This document shows, piece by piece, positions 1 through 9,104 of a stretch of DNA of 64,000 nucleotides; positions within the stretch are counted from its first letter, which is position 1, and each line of letters begins with the position of its first letter. The notes below the pieces were generated by a model. The model was not told the origin of the DNA and searched no databases. It saw only the letters and a list, made by a program, of their open reading frames with translations. The position numbers and the translations under genes are program-made. Source of the stretch: Flavobacterium sp. SLB02 (GTDB taxonomy: Bacteria > Bacteroidota > Bacteroidia > Flavobacteriales > Flavobacteriaceae); assembly GCF_009664855.1 (NCBI RefSeq), contig NZ_CP045928.1:1-64000 (forward strand), read 5' to 3'.

Positions 1-187
1 AGATTCAGATAAATTTTTTTATTATTGATAAAGATTCTCCTAATAAAAAAGGAGCAATTTTATTCCGTATTTCGGGATAACAAATATGTGAACAAATTTC
101 TGTAAAAAAAAATATTTTGGGCTCTAATTTTATAAAAAAAAGTTGTAAGTGAACTTTTGGAATTTAATTTTTTTTAATATATAAATA

Positions 188-592
188 ATGAAAAATCATC
201 AAACGCAAGTGCGTGTTCGTTACTCAGAAACCGATCAAATGGGAGTCGTTTATCACGGAAATTATGTCCCTTATTTTGAGATAGGACGCGTGGAATGGCT
301 TAGAAACAAAGGGATTTCGTATAAAAGTATGGAAGAAAGCGGAATTGGTTTGCCTATTGTTTCGATGCAAATAAATTATAAAAAATCAGCACGCTATGAT
401 GAGCTTCTTACAATTCATACAACTTTCAAAAGTCAATCCTCAGTCAAGATTGAATTTGACTGTGAGATTTATAATGAGGCGAATGAGTTATTAACAACTG
501 CGGTGTTTATTTTAGTATTTATTTCGTTAAAATCGGGTCGCCCAACTGCCCCTCCGGATTATATTTTAGAATTGTTTAAAACACTTGAATAA
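188..592 (+). CDS. Acyl-CoA thioesterase, YbgC / 4-hydroxybenzoyl-CoA thioesterase (hotdog) family
   Basis: The 134-residue protein has the length and N-terminal signature of the 4HBT hotdog family: RYSETDQMGVVYHGNY at residues 11-26, with Asp16 as the expected catalytic residue and the YHGNY loop at 22-26. Family members hydrolyse short or aromatic acyl-CoA thioesters in the cytoplasm as homotetramers. The substrate cannot be read from the sequence. The gene starts at an ATG in a very AT-rich leader and stands alone, convergent with the next gene. The 187 bases before it hold only A/T-rich leader and one weak hairpin (37-54). Confidence 0.9.
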   Translation: MKNHQTQVRVRYSETDQMGVVYHGNYVPYFEIGRVEWLRNKGISYKSMEESGIGLPIVSMQINYKKSARYDELLTIHTTFKSQSSVKIEFDCEIYNEANELLTTAVFILVFISLKSGRPTAPPDYILELFKTLE

Positions 593-623
593 TTGTTAAA
601 ATGAGATAGGTTTTTGTATTAAT

Positions 624-1256
624 TTATATAATTTTAATATCGATTTCAAACATTAAATCAAAAATGTCGAATACTGATTCGGCATTTTTTTTGCGCGTCT
701 TTGTCTTGATTTTGCCAATTGGTAAACCTAAATCTTCGTCAATTTCCATTTCCTGAGATGTGATTTCCAGCTTTTTTTCTTTGATAACCCGCATTACTTT
801 GTTCATGTTTTTGTAATCAAAAGAGATTAAAAAGTGAACATCAATTGTTTTTTCGATAATCTCACAAACTTCAAGAGTCAATTGAGCCGTTGTTTTGTAA
901 GCGGCAATTAATCCGCCAACACCTAATTTTATTCCTCCAAAAATCCGAACTACGACTACCAAAACGTTTGTCAGGCCAAAAGATTGTATTTGTCCGTAAA
1001 TTGGTGCTCCGGCAGTATTGCTTGGTTCGCCATCATCATTGGCGCGATATGAAATTTTTGGTGCAGTACCAAATTGGTACGCATAACAATAGTGTACTGC
1101 GTGCGGATGTTGTTTTTTTAAAGTTTCGATGATGGGTTTTACTTCGTCTTCGTGTTCTATAGGAAAGGCGTAACCAAAGAACTTGCTTCCTTTTTCTTTA
1201 AAAAGTACTTCTTCAGATTCAAAGGCTATGGTTTTATAAGTGTCGTCGTATTCCAA
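624..1256 (-). CDS. YigZ / IMPACT family protein
   Basis: The 210-residue protein carries both family signatures: NDDGEPSNTAGAP at residues 73-85, and VVVVRIFGGIKLGVGG at 100-115. The N-terminal half is the UPF0029/IMPACT domain and the C-terminal half an EF-G-IV-like domain. The family is linked to translation or ribosome association, but its biochemical role in bacteria is unsettled. The start is a TTG, chosen because the protein then begins MEYDDTYKTI, the expected family N-terminus. A TACTTTTG (a -7 look-alike) overlaps this start codon, so it is probably not the promoter of this gene. Confidence 0.9.
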   Translation of the reverse strand: MEYDDTYKTIAFESEEVLFKEKGSKFFGYAFPIEHEDEVKPIIETLKKQHPHAVHYCYAYQFGTAPKISYRANDDGEPSNTAGAPIYGQIQSFGLTNVLVVVVRIFGGIKLGVGGLIAAYKTTAQLTLEVCEIIEKTIDVHFLISFDYKNMNKVMRVIKEKKLEITSQEMEIDEDLGLPIGKIKTKTRKKNAESVFDIFDLMFEIDIKII

Positions 1257-1356
1257 AAGTAAAATTCTAAATTATATTTAATGTTTTTTTTGCAGAGTTG
1301 ATTTTACCGCAAAGTTTGCCAAGGTTTTATTGTTAACTGTCTGTTTGCAAGCTTAA

Positions 1357-1399
1357 AAAGTTCGCAAAGCTAAATCAATACAAAGCTTTGCGAACTTTG
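1357..1399. repeat. Dispersed hairpin repeat, TTCGCAAAGCT arms (copy 1)
   Basis: The arms TTCGCAAAGCT (1361-1371) and AGCTTTGCGAA (1384-1394) form an 11-bp stem. Closely similar copies lie at 8997-9032 and 32848-32890. All are intergenic. Confidence 0.8.
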
Positions 1400-1436
1400 T
1401 ATTCGTAATTCGTTAAAATCTTCGCGAACTTTGCAT

Positions 1437-1456
1437 ATCCCGATAGCTATCGGGAT
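1437..1456. repeat. 20-bp perfect palindrome ATCCCGATAGCTATCGGGAT
   Basis: The sequence is self-complementary over its whole length. The 18-bp core TCCCGATAGCTATCGGGA recurs exactly at 8577-8594, 28275-28292 and 34992-35009, always between genes. A shortened version lies at 53366-53379. Confidence 0.9.
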
Positions 1457-1490
1457 TTCGTCTTTGCTGTAAATTCTCTCCAAATTCAAT

Positions 1491-2093
1491 TTACAATATC
1501 TTTTTCTCAAATAAATCAACCACATCTTCCTGGCCCACTTGCAGATTCCAAACATGGAAACCTAAAGCGGCGGCTGAATCTGTGTTTTCTTTTTTATCAT
1601 CGACAAACAAAGTGCGCTTTGGGGATAGTTCGTGTTTGTTGATCAGGTATTGAAAAACTTCTGCGTTTGGTTTGCGCATTCCAATTTCAAAAGAAAAATA
1701 AACTTTTTCAAAACATTGATAGAAATCGCTGTAAAACGAAATGCCGCTTTTGTTTTCGAAAGTAGCGATATGAATAGAATCTGTATTGCTCAATAAAAAC
1801 AAACGGTATTTTTTTGAAAGCATTTGTAGAAATTCTAATCGATATAATGGAAAATCTGCTAAAACCGCATTCCACGCTTTTAAGATTTCTTCTGTCGAAG
1901 CATTTGGTAATTCTTTCTGGAAACCTGCCAGAAAATCATCATGCGATATATCTCCTTTTTCGAACAAAAGATTCAAACGATCCAATTCTGCATTCCATTC
2001 CGTCATGCCCAATTGCTGCAATCCTGAAATGGTCGCTTGTTTATCTAAATTGATAAAAATATCTCCAAAATCAAAAATTATAGTATCAATCAT
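1491..2093 (-). CDS. HAD-superfamily hydrolase, YihX-like (subfamily IA)
   Basis: The 200-residue protein has the four HAD motifs: the nucleophile Asp8 in FDFGDIF, Ser102 in LLSNTD, Lys141 in GMRKPNAEVF, and the acidic motif VDDKKEN at 164-170. A four-helix cap fits between motifs I and II. Position +2 from the nucleophile is Gly rather than Asp, as in the YihX group, whose characterised member is a sugar-phosphate phosphatase. The physiological substrate is unknown. The gene overlaps the 3' end of ribD by 8 bp on the same strand, so the two are translationally coupled. A role in dephosphorylating a riboflavin intermediate is tempting but is only an inference from that coupling. Confidence 0.88.
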   Translation of the reverse strand: MIDTIIFDFGDIFINLDKQATISGLQQLGMTEWNAELDRLNLLFEKGDISHDDFLAGFQKELPNASTEEILKAWNAVLADFPLYRLEFLQMLSKKYRLFLLSNTDSIHIATFENKSGISFYSDFYQCFEKVYFSFEIGMRKPNAEVFQYLINKHELSPKRTLFVDDKKENTDSAAALGFHVWNLQVGQEDVVDLFEKKIL

Positions 2094-3135
2094 GATTTCT
2101 AATGTTTAATAATTCGTCGCTTTGAATGTACGTTTTGGTTGGATTATTCTTTTGAATAATTGGTGCTTTAGTTCCTTTTCCAAAAGAAATATTTCCGATA
2201 AAAATCCGGGCTTCATCCCAAATATTCTGATCTATAAAAGATTGTAAAGTTTGCAATCCGCCTTCAATAATAATAGACTGAATTTGGTTTTGATGCAAAA
2301 CAGCCAAAATTTGTGGTATTATATTTTGATTAAAATCAATTACTTCAAAGTTAGTGTTTTCTGCTGAAATGTTGGTTTCAGATTTTGTAAATACAATTGT
2401 TTTTACGGTATTATCAAAAACAAAACTTTCTTTTGATATGCGATTATTTTGATCCAGAATAACTCTTACCGGATTATTTCCTGACCAGTCTCTGGTGTTT
2501 AACTTCGGGTTATCATCGATCACAGTTTGGGTTCCCGCTAAAATAGCTTGTTCTTCGCTGCGCCACTTATGAACCAATTGTCTTGAATAGGTATTGGTAA
2601 TCCAAACCGGTTTTCGATCCTGACCGATTTTTTTTTCCGGAGAAAGAAAACCATCCAGAGTTTCGGCCCATTTTAATATTATATAAGGTCTTTTTTGCTG
2701 ATGAAAAGTAAAAAAGCGTTTGTTGAGTTCGTTGCATTCTTTTTCTAAAACGCCAACAGTTACATTTGCTCCGGCAGCAATTAATTTTTTAATACCGTTT
2801 CCTGCTACTCTTTCGTTAGGATCAACGGTTCCAACCACTACGTTCGGAATTTGATGTTCTATAATCAAATCGCAGCACGGAGGTGTTTTACCAAAATGGC
2901 TGCAAGGTTCCAGACTTACATAAATAGTAGCTTTTTTTAATAATGATTTGTCTTTTACAGATCGAATGGCATTTACTTCGGCATGTGGTTCTCCGGCTTT
3001 TTTATGCCAGCCTTCGCCAATGATTTGATTTTCGTAAACAATTACGCTACCCACCATCGGATTAGGATATGTAGTTCCAAAGCCATTTTCTGCCAATTTT
3101 ATGCAGCGTTTTATGTATTTTTCATGTATATTCAC
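2086..3135 (-). CDS. ribD: Riboflavin biosynthesis bifunctional deaminase/reductase RibD
   Basis: The 349-residue protein has an N-terminal cytidine-deaminase-fold domain with zinc ligands His51 (HAEVNAI, 51-57), Cys78 and Cys87 (PCSHFGKTPPC, 77-87), and a C-terminal RibD reductase domain from about residue 148. It performs the deamination and side-chain reduction of the pyrimidine intermediate made from GTP in riboflavin synthesis. The start is GTG (giving MNIHEKYIKRC, the family N-terminus). A perfect -7 element (TACTTTTG on the minus strand, 3147-3140) ends only about 5 bp before the start codon, so the transcript may be leaderless or nearly so. It is followed by the overlapping HAD gene. 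Confidence 0.96.
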   Translation of the reverse strand: MNIHEKYIKRCIKLAENGFGTTYPNPMVGSVIVYENQIIGEGWHKKAGEPHAEVNAIRSVKDKSLLKKATIYVSLEPCSHFGKTPPCCDLIIEHQIPNVVVGTVDPNERVAGNGIKKLIAAGANVTVGVLEKECNELNKRFFTFHQQKRPYIILKWAETLDGFLSPEKKIGQDRKPVWITNTYSRQLVHKWRSEEQAILAGTQTVIDDNPKLNTRDWSGNNPVRVILDQNNRISKESFVFDNTVKTIVFTKSETNISAENTNFEVIDFNQNIIPQILAVLHQNQIQSIIIEGGLQTLQSFIDQNIWDEARIFIGNISFGKGTKAPIIQKNNPTKTYIQSDELLNIRNHD

Positions 3136-3139
3136 GGTA

Positions 3140-3147
3140 CAAAAGTA
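3140..3147 (-). promoter_or_regulatory. -7 element (TACTTTTG) before ribD
   Basis: This is an exact match to the Bacteroidota TAnnTTTG -7 box, immediately upstream of the ribD GTG. No clear TTG -33 partner is visible. It forms a divergent pair with the element at 3209-3216. Confidence 0.55.
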
Positions 3148-3208
3148 GTTATTTTTGTTTAGTTCGATAGTTAACGATATTGTTAAGAAACTATCAAAAA
3201 AGTATTTT

Positions 3209-3216
3209 TACTTTTG
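3209..3216 (+). promoter_or_regulatory. -7 element (TACTTTTG) before the GNAT gene
   Basis: This is an exact TAnnTTTG match 25 bp before the ATG at 3242. A possible -33 TTG at 3180-3182 is slightly too distant (26 bp). Confidence 0.6.
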
Positions 3217-3241
3217 TAATAAAATACACGAATAAAGAAAA

Positions 3242-3727
3242 ATGGAAAATTGGGTTATCAGAGCAATTAAAAAAGAAGACAATCAGGCAGTTGCTCAATT
3301 AATAAGATCGGTTTTTGATGAAATGGAAATTCCGAAAGTAGGTACAGCGTACGAAGATCCTTATTTAGATTTAATGTTTGAAGAATATAATAAGCCACAA
3401 TCAGTTTATTTTGTGGTCGAAAATGAAGGCAAAATTGTAGGTTGCGCAGGAGTGGCACCGCTTGAAAATGGAGATCCTGAAATATGCGAATTGCAAAAGA
3501 TGTATTTCCTGCCTGAAACTCGTGGTTTAGGGATTGGAAGTAAAATGATGAATAAATGTCTAGAGCAGGCAAAAGATTTTGGATTCGAAAAATGTTATAT
3601 CGAAACAATGCCTTTTATGTATGCCGCTCAAAAATTATATAAAAAATCGGGTTTTGAATATTTAGATGCTCCTTTAGGAAATACAGGGCACAGTTCTTGC
3701 CCAGTGTGGATGTTGAAAGTTTTATAA
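3242..3727 (+). CDS. GNAT family N-acetyltransferase
   Basis: The 161-residue protein is a single GNAT domain. The acetyl-CoA pyrophosphate-binding motif RGLGIGSKMM sits at 94-103, after the strand CELQKMYFLP. The C-terminal segment CYIETMPFMYAAQKLYKKSGF is the usual last helix-strand pair. Substrate specificity cannot be inferred. The lipoprotein gene begins 4 bp after its stop codon, so the two are probably cotranscribed. Confidence 0.88.
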   Translation: MENWVIRAIKKEDNQAVAQLIRSVFDEMEIPKVGTAYEDPYLDLMFEEYNKPQSVYFVVENEGKIVGCAGVAPLENGDPEICELQKMYFLPETRGLGIGSKMMNKCLEQAKDFGFEKCYIETMPFMYAAQKLYKKSGFEYLDAPLGNTGHSSCPVWMLKVL

Positions 3728-3731
3728 GCTT

Positions 3732-4541
3732 ATGAAAAATTTTGTTTTTGGAATTGTTTTGGTTACAGTTTTGTTTTCTTGCAATGGCTCTAAGGAAAAG
3801 AAAGTTGAAAGAAAAACTGTTATAGCGAATAAAGCTATTGTTAAGGATACTCTTCGTGAGAATGAAATTACTTCAGATGAAGAATTTAAAAGTGACTTTG
3901 AGATTTTGTTGCCAAGGAGTTATCGAACTTATGACAAAATGAATCCAGCTTCGTCGCTGACCAAAAATTGGATTGAGTTGTATGAAGATAATGGGGAATA
4001 TTTTTTAGGGAAAGCTGATTTTAAAATCGAAAAAGGATTTGACGAATGTTCGGGAGATTCTTTACAATCGATTATTTCTAAAAAGAAGACTGTAGTTTTT
4101 ATAAATTATCCAGAACTTAAAGTAGGAAAAATAAAGTCTCTGAAAATTGAGGAAGATAAAATCTGGCCTAAAGAAAAATTGAGTTTTACATTTAATAATG
4201 ATGTTTATACTTTGAGAGCGGAAGGAAAAGTGATTTCTGAGGAAAAGAGATCTACTGACGACGATAAGGAGGAAGTTTTTAAAGAAGTAGCGCATTATAA
4301 ACTTTATTTATCAACTGCAAATAATGCTGAAAAACTGCTTTTATCAGAAGAATCATTTGATGATACATTTGTAGAATTACTTTTTGCCGGAGATATTGAC
4401 CAGGATGGAAAATTAGACTTTGTTTTTGGTGCTAACAGAAATTATGAAGAAGAACGGGTAATTTTATTTCTCTCTTCAAGAGCTAAAAATGACGAAGTGG
4501 TGAAAAAAGTTTCAGAGATAGCAGTTCAGTTTGATTGCTAG
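3732..4541 (+). CDS. Lipoprotein of unknown function with a Ca-binding-like loop
   Basis: The 269-residue protein has a lipoprotein signal (VLFSC, lipidated Cys17), so it should be anchored in an outer or inner membrane leaflet. The body has no family I recognise. Near the C-terminus DIDQDGKLDF (221-230) matches the Dx[DN]xDG calcium loop seen in FG-GAP/VCBS-type repeats, followed by a FVFG strand. A second lipoprotein in the window (21002-21619) has two such loops. It lies 4 bp downstream of the GNAT gene. Confidence 0.75.
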   Translation: MKNFVFGIVLVTVLFSCNGSKEKKVERKTVIANKAIVKDTLRENEITSDEEFKSDFEILLPRSYRTYDKMNPASSLTKNWIELYEDNGEYFLGKADFKIEKGFDECSGDSLQSIISKKKTVVFINYPELKVGKIKSLKIEEDKIWPKEKLSFTFNNDVYTLRAEGKVISEEKRSTDDDKEEVFKEVAHYKLYLSTANNAEKLLLSEESFDDTFVELLFAGDIDQDGKLDFVFGANRNYEEERVILFLSSRAKNDEVVKKVSEIAVQFDC

Positions 4542-4622
4542 AATTGTAAACTAAACTGATTGCTGGAAAAATAAGAATACAATATTTGCTTAAAAATTGA
4601 GGCATTAAAAAATAAACTCAAA

Positions 4623-5489
4623 ATGAGAATCAAACAATATCGAACTCAATTTATAAAAGAATTATCGCCTTTTTATGATGCTTATGAAGCGGAGAGTTTT
4701 TTTTATTTAATATTAGAGGACAAACATAAATTGCGTCAAATAGATTTGGCATTGAATCACGAACTGACTTTTTCGGATAGTGATTTTGTGGTGTGGGATT
4801 CGTTATTGGCGCAGTTGAAAAAGGAAGTTCCGATTCAGTATTTATTAGGAAAAACTAATTTTTACGGTTTAGATTTCGAGGTCAATGAAAATGTTTTGAT
4901 CCCAAGACCTGAAACCGAAGAATTGGTAGAATGGATTATCAATGAGAATTCTAAGACTGATAGAGCTAAAAAAATAAAAATCCTGGATATAGGAACCGGG
5001 AGTGGCTGTATTGCCATTTCGTTGGCAAAAAATATTCCGAACGCTCAGGTTTATGCTATGGATGTTTCGAAAAAAGCAATAGAAACTGCTAAGCGAAATG
5101 CTGTGAACAATAAAACAGATGTTACTTTTATTCTTCAGGATGTCTTGAATGCAGAAGAATTGAAATGTAATTTTGATATTATAGTTTCGAATCCGCCGTA
5201 TGTGCGTAATTTAGAGAAAGAAGAAATCAAGAAGAATGTGCTGGATTATGAACCGCATTTAGCACTCTTTGTAGAAGATAATGATGCTTTGATTTTTTAT
5301 CGAAAGATTGCTGGGCTGGCGCAAAATAATCTGTTAGAAAATGGGCAATTATATTTTGAAATCAATCAGTATCTTGGTTGTGAAATGAAAGATTTATTAG
5401 AAAAAATGAATTTTAAAAGCATCGAATTGCGAAAAGATATCTACGATAATGACCGTATGATTTTTGGTAAGGTTTCTAAAACGGTATAA
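4623..5489 (+). CDS. prmC: Release factor glutamine methyltransferase PrmC
   Basis: The 288-residue protein has a helical N-terminal domain, the motif IPRPETEELV (93-102), the SAM-binding loop DIGTGSGCIAI (122-132) and the catalytic NPPY (190-193) that binds the substrate glutamine amide. PrmC methylates the GGQ glutamine of RF1 and RF2 in the cytoplasm. The length and motif order are normal. It starts 81 bp after the preceding lipoprotein gene. Confidence 0.96.
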   Translation: MRIKQYRTQFIKELSPFYDAYEAESFFYLILEDKHKLRQIDLALNHELTFSDSDFVVWDSLLAQLKKEVPIQYLLGKTNFYGLDFEVNENVLIPRPETEELVEWIINENSKTDRAKKIKILDIGTGSGCIAISLAKNIPNAQVYAMDVSKKAIETAKRNAVNNKTDVTFILQDVLNAEELKCNFDIIVSNPPYVRNLEKEEIKKNVLDYEPHLALFVEDNDALIFYRKIAGLAQNNLLENGQLYFEINQYLGCEMKDLLEKMNFKSIELRKDIYDNDRMIFGKVSKTV

Positions 5490-5521
5490 TTAAGTTCTTG
5501 AAAAAATGAAACTTCTAATCT

Positions 5522-5590
5522 GGCCCCGATAGCAGTGAAAATCCTTTTATGTCGGTGTTCGGCATAAAAGATTGCAACGAATAGTGGGGC
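5522..5590. repeat. Structured dispersed element, GCCCCGATAG type (copy 1)
   Basis: It begins GGCCCCGATAG and ends AATAGTGGGGC, and the outer GCCCC/GGGGC ends pair. Inside, CTTTTATGTCGG and CGGCATAAAAG form a hairpin. It aligns along its length with 60503-60582, although the hairpin sequences differ. It separates prmC from the convergent permease gene. Confidence 0.65.
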
Positions 5591-5677
5591 AAGTTTTCTT
5601 TTGAAATGATTAATTGCTGCTTCAAATATTTATTAAGAAGCTGAGAACTGAAAACTGCGACTGAAAACTAAAAAAAA

Positions 5678-6919
5678 TTATTCGTAACGCAAAGCTTCGA
5701 TAGGATCTAGTTTTGAGGCTTTTATAGCAGGATATAAACCCGAAACAATCGCAACGGTAAAACTGGTTGCAAATGCTGCAAAAATGGCTACCCACGGAAT
5801 CACGAATGCAAAACTCATTGCAGTTGCAATTGCAAAACCTAAAAGGATTCCGATTATAATACCAATCAAACCTCCGATTTGTCCGATCAGTAAAGTTTCG
5901 ATAAAAAACTGAACGGCAATAGTGATTTTTTTTGCGCCTAAAGCTTTACGAACGCCTATTTCGCGTGTACGTTCTGTAACCGAAACGATCATGATATTCA
6001 TTAAAGCGATTGAAGATCCTAAGATGGTAATCACGCTGATGATCCAGGATGCCCAGCCTAAATATTTTGTGATGCCCAAGATACGGTTGATTAAATCGTC
6101 GCTACGGCCAATTCCGAAATTGTTGTCGCGCGTTGGACTTAATTTTCGTACGCGTCGCATAGTACTTGTGGCATTGTCGATAGCTTCGTCAAGAAGTTCT
6201 TTTTTGGCCACCATTACGCTCAAAGTATAATTGATGTTTGGGGCAGTAAATAAGGAACGTGCCACCTGAATTGGAATTAAAACGCGTAAATCCTGACTGT
6301 TGCCAAACGTAGATCCTTTTTCTTTTAGAACACCAATAACTTTAAAACGCGCACCACGAATCGAGATTATTTTGTCGATTGGGTTCACATCTTTTAATAA
6401 ACCTTTTTCGAAATCAGATCCTACAACGCAGGAATAGGTATTATTATCGATATCAAATTGATTGAAACTACGGCCAAGGCTTATTTCTAAACCTGAGTTG
6501 GATATAAAATGTTCGTCGACACCAAGAATCTGGATTTCCGGATCAGTTTTTTTCTCCAGATATTTTACTTCTGCCGTTCGGGTTGCTGTAAAGGATAATG
6601 AAGTTTCGGTAAAAGGGTATTTGTATTTGTTTTTGAAAGCAACGGCTTCAGGATAGGAAATAATTGGGTTTACGATTTCACGCTCGTTACTTCCGCGGTT
6701 TTTAAGGTTGTTTTCGTATTGGTTAATATTGAAGGTATTCGCTCCCATAGAAGCAAAATTGGTCGAAATGGTATTTTCGAGTGCTGTTACCACCGTTAAG
6801 ATTCCCACCAAAGCGGTAATCCCGATAGCGATAATTAATACGGTAAGAATAGTGCGCAGTAATTGTGTTTTGATAGAACCAAAAGCAATTCGGATATTTT
6901 CTTTAAATAATTTTAGCAT
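5678..6919 (-). CDS. ABC transporter permease, MacB/FtsX type
   Basis: The protein of about 413 residues has the MacB-like topology: one N-terminal membrane helix (LRTILTVLIIAIGITALVGI), a large periplasmic MacB_PCD domain, then three C-terminal helices with the FtsX motif MNIMIVSVTERTREIGVRKA and the closing segment YPAIKASKLDPIEALRYE. Such proteins couple a cytoplasmic ATPase to export or mechanical work on envelope substrates. No ATPase or membrane-fusion gene is adjacent, so its partner must be elsewhere. An upstream TTG is in frame, but the ATG at 6919 (MLKLFKENIRIAFG) gives the usual N-terminus. Confidence 0.92.
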   Translation of the reverse strand: MLKLFKENIRIAFGSIKTQLLRTILTVLIIAIGITALVGILTVVTALENTISTNFASMGANTFNINQYENNLKNRGSNEREIVNPIISYPEAVAFKNKYKYPFTETSLSFTATRTAEVKYLEKKTDPEIQILGVDEHFISNSGLEISLGRSFNQFDIDNNTYSCVVGSDFEKGLLKDVNPIDKIISIRGARFKVIGVLKEKGSTFGNSQDLRVLIPIQVARSLFTAPNINYTLSVMVAKKELLDEAIDNATSTMRRVRKLSPTRDNNFGIGRSDDLINRILGITKYLGWASWIISVITILGSSIALMNIMIVSVTERTREIGVRKALGAKKITIAVQFFIETLLIGQIGGLIGIIIGILLGFAIATAMSFAFVIPWVAIFAAFATSFTVAIVSGLYPAIKASKLDPIEALRYE

Positions 6920-7124
6920 CATGACCAATTTGTCACGAAAATACGTTTTTTGTTACAAGTTTGTTTTCGAACTGGCATTATTTATTTTAAAAAATAAGAT
7001 ATTTGCAGTCGATTTGTGATTAGTAGTAAATCTATAATCCCAATAAAATTAACGTAAAAGAGTTTATGAGTTAAGATTAGAAAATAATCTAAAATCTAAA
7101 ATCTAAAAATCTAAAATCATAAAG

Positions 7125-8552
7125 ATGGCTTCAAAACCAAGCATACCACAAGGAACAAGAGATTTTTCGCCTGCAGAGGTGTCAAAACGTCAATATATTA
7201 TTCAAACGATAAAAAATAATTTCGAGAAATTTGGTTTTCAGCCAATCGAAACGCCATCTTTTGAAAATTCAGATACCTTAATGGGTAAATATGGAGAAGA
7301 AGGTGATCGTTTGATTTTTAAAATTTTGAATTCAGGTAATTTTTTCTTTAATAAAAATAAAATTGAATTACCGGAATCTATCGAAGCATTGCAGTCTAAT
7401 TCGGCTGAAACAATAGATTTGAATCAAAGAATTGAGCTGAATAAATTTACAGGAAAGATTTCTGAGAAAGCTTTACGTTATGACCTGACTGTTCCGTTTG
7501 CAAGATACGTTGTACAGCACCAAAACGAAATTGAATTTCCTTTTAAAAGATATCAGATTCAACCGGTTTGGAGAGCTGACAGGCCGCAAAGAGGACGTTA
7601 CAGAGAGTTTTATCAATGTGATGCCGATGTTGTAGGTTCGAAATCATTATGGCAGGAAGTAGAATTGGTTCAGTTATATGATACGGTTTTTACATCTTTA
7701 GGTTTAGAAGGTGTAACGATCAAAATCAATAACCGTAAAATATTATCGGGAATTGCTGAAGTTATTGGCGCATCTGATAAATTGATCGATTTTACGGTGG
7801 CTCTTGATAAGCTGGATAAAATTGGTGAAGATGGTGTGAAAAAAGAAATGATCGAAAAAGGTATTGATGAAAAAGCTTTGGTTAAAGTGCAGCCGCTTTT
7901 TAGTTTTACCGGAACGTTCTCGGATAAAATTGCTCAGCTTTCAGATTTATTAGCTGAATCTGAGGAAGGAATGAAAGGAGTAGAGGAATTGAAATTTATT
8001 TGTGACAATGTGGCAACTTTAGGTTTGGCAACAGCCACCTTAGATCTTGATGTTACGCTTGCCCGCGGATTGAATTATTATACGGGAGCTATTTTTGAAG
8101 TAGCAGCACCAAAAACCGTTTCGATGGGTTCTATTGGCGGCGGCGGAAGATACGATGACTTAACAGGTATTTTTGGTCTGAAAAATATGAGCGGGGTTGG
8201 AATTTCTTTTGGTTTAGACCGAATTTATCTGGTTCTGGAAGAATTACAATTATTCCCTGAGACTGTTGCAGCAACATCAAAAGCATTGTTTATCAATTAC
8301 GGAGATGCTGAGGCTTTGTACGCTTCGCAAGCGATTCAGAAATTGAGAAAAGAAAATATAAAAGTAGAGTTGTATCCTGATAATGTAAAAGTGGGGAAAC
8401 AGTTTCAATATGCAGATAAGCGTTTGATTCCGTTTGCAGTAATTGCGGGCGATCAGGAAATTGCAAACAATTCTTATTCGCTTAAAAATTTAGTATCAGG
8501 AGAACAGGTTTCTGTTGATTTTGAAGGGTTGAAAAACGCTTTGTTAGCATAA
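7125..8552 (+). CDS. hisS: Histidyl-tRNA synthetase HisS
   Basis: The 475-residue class II synthetase charges tRNA-His. Visible motifs are the N-terminal [12 protein letters not shown], the [13 protein letters not shown] segment (118-130), motif 2 with the [17 protein letters not shown] region (146-162) and the HisRS signature [11 protein letters not shown] near 312. Compared with the E. coli enzyme there is an extra segment of about 40 residues (roughly 72-114) between the motif-1 region and LRYDLT. The C-terminal anticodon-binding domain is present. The leader (7085-7118) is made of short AATCTAAA-like tandem units. Confidence 0.97.
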   Translation: MASKPSIPQGTRDFSPAEVSKRQYIIQTIKNNFEKFGFQPIETPSFENSDTLMGKYGEEGDRLIFKILNSGNFFFNKNKIELPESIEALQSNSAETIDLNQRIELNKFTGKISEKALRYDLTVPFARYVVQHQNEIEFPFKRYQIQPVWRADRPQRGRYREFYQCDADVVGSKSLWQEVELVQLYDTVFTSLGLEGVTIKINNRKILSGIAEVIGASDKLIDFTVALDKLDKIGEDGVKKEMIEKGIDEKALVKVQPLFSFTGTFSDKIAQLSDLLAESEEGMKGVEELKFICDNVATLGLATATLDLDVTLARGLNYYTGAIFEVAAPKTVSMGSIGGGGRYDDLTGIFGLKNMSGVGISFGLDRIYLVLEELQLFPETVAATSKALFINYGDAEALYASQAIQKLRKENIKVELYPDNVKVGKQFQYADKRLIPFAVIAGDQEIANNSYSLKNLVSGEQVSVDFEGLKNALLA

Positions 8553-8576
8553 TTGAATGATAAAGTATTTTGCCAC

Positions 8577-8594
8577 TCCCGATAGCTATCGGGA
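8577..8594. repeat. TCCCGATAGCTATCGGGA palindrome (copy 2)
   Basis: This is an exact copy of the 18-bp core found at 1438-1455. It lies 25 bp after the hisS stop and may act as its terminator, although no U-tract follows. Confidence 0.85.
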
Positions 8595-8617
8595 TAAAAG
8601 GATTATTTAGATTTTTG

Positions 8618-8720
8618 TTTCACGCAGATTTTGGAGATTCAAGCACATTTAATTTGATCGTTATGTGAAATAAATCGGTATTAATCTGCCTAAATCTTTT
8701 TAAAATCTGCGTGAAATAAA
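8618..8720. repeat. Long inverted repeat, TTTCACGCAGATTTT arms
   Basis: The arms TTTCACGCAGATTTT (left) and AAAATCTGCGTGAAA (right) enclose about 70 bases. The same family occurs at 53404-53494, and a right half arm lies at 35060-35080. It fills part of the 845-base interval 8553-9397, which contains tRNA-Trp but no protein gene. Confidence 0.75.
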
Positions 8721-8833
8721 AAATTAGAGGTTAACTGTTTGAATCAAAGGTTTTTGCTTTGAATCGCACAGATTTAAAGGGTTTTCTTTTAAAATCTCTG
8801 CTTGAAATAGTTGCCGGAGAAGAAAAAAAACTT

Positions 8834-8841
8834 TTAATTTG
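8834..8841 (+). promoter_or_regulatory. Probable tRNA-Trp promoter
   Basis: TTAATTTG is a one-mismatch TAnnTTTG box located 13 bp before the mature tRNA, with TTG at 8811-8813 in the -33 position (20-bp spacing). Confidence 0.5.
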
Positions 8842-8854
8842 CCGACCTTAAGTT

Positions 8855-8925
8855 ACGGGCGTAGTTCAAGGGTAGAATAGCGGTCTCCAAAACCGTTGAT
8901 GGGGGTTCGAATCCCTCCGCCCGTG
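8855..8925 (+). tRNA. tRNA-Trp (anticodon CCA)
   Basis: The cloverleaf can be drawn by hand. The acceptor stem ACGGGCG (8855-8861) pairs with CGCCCGT (8918-8924). The anticodon stem GCGGT/ACCGT surrounds the loop CTCCAAA, with the anticodon CCA at 8887-8889. The T arm is GGGGG-TTCGAAT-CCCTC with one G-U pair, and the discriminator is G8925. The 3' CCA is not encoded. Confidence 0.95.
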
Positions 8926-8940
8926 CAATTAAATTATTTT

Positions 8941-9084
8941 TTACCGCAAAGAGCGCAAAGATTTTTATCTAAAAATATTAAAAAAAAAACACAAAAGTTC
9001 GCAAAGCTAGATCAATACAAAGCTTTGCGAACTTTTTATTTTTTTAAAAGCCAAGCGTAAAAATATTAACGTCCTTTGCGGTAA
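8941..9084. repeat. Nested inverted repeat (TTACCGCAAAG outside, TTCGCAAAGCT inside)
   Basis: The outer arms TTACCGCAAAG (8941-8951) and CTTTGCGGTAA (9074-9084) enclose an inner hairpin GTTCGCAAAGCT (8997-9008) / AGCTTTGCGAAC (9021-9032). The same nested arrangement occurs at 32809-32933. Confidence 0.8.
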
Positions 9085-9104
9085 TTTTTTTTGTCAAAAA
9101 GCAT

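Noticed and set aside
7085..7118. Tandem AATCTAAA-like units before hisS as a possible CRISPR or regulatory array
   Set aside because: The units are about 8 bp, without spacers. It is simple-sequence DNA; no CRISPR array is present anywhere in the window.
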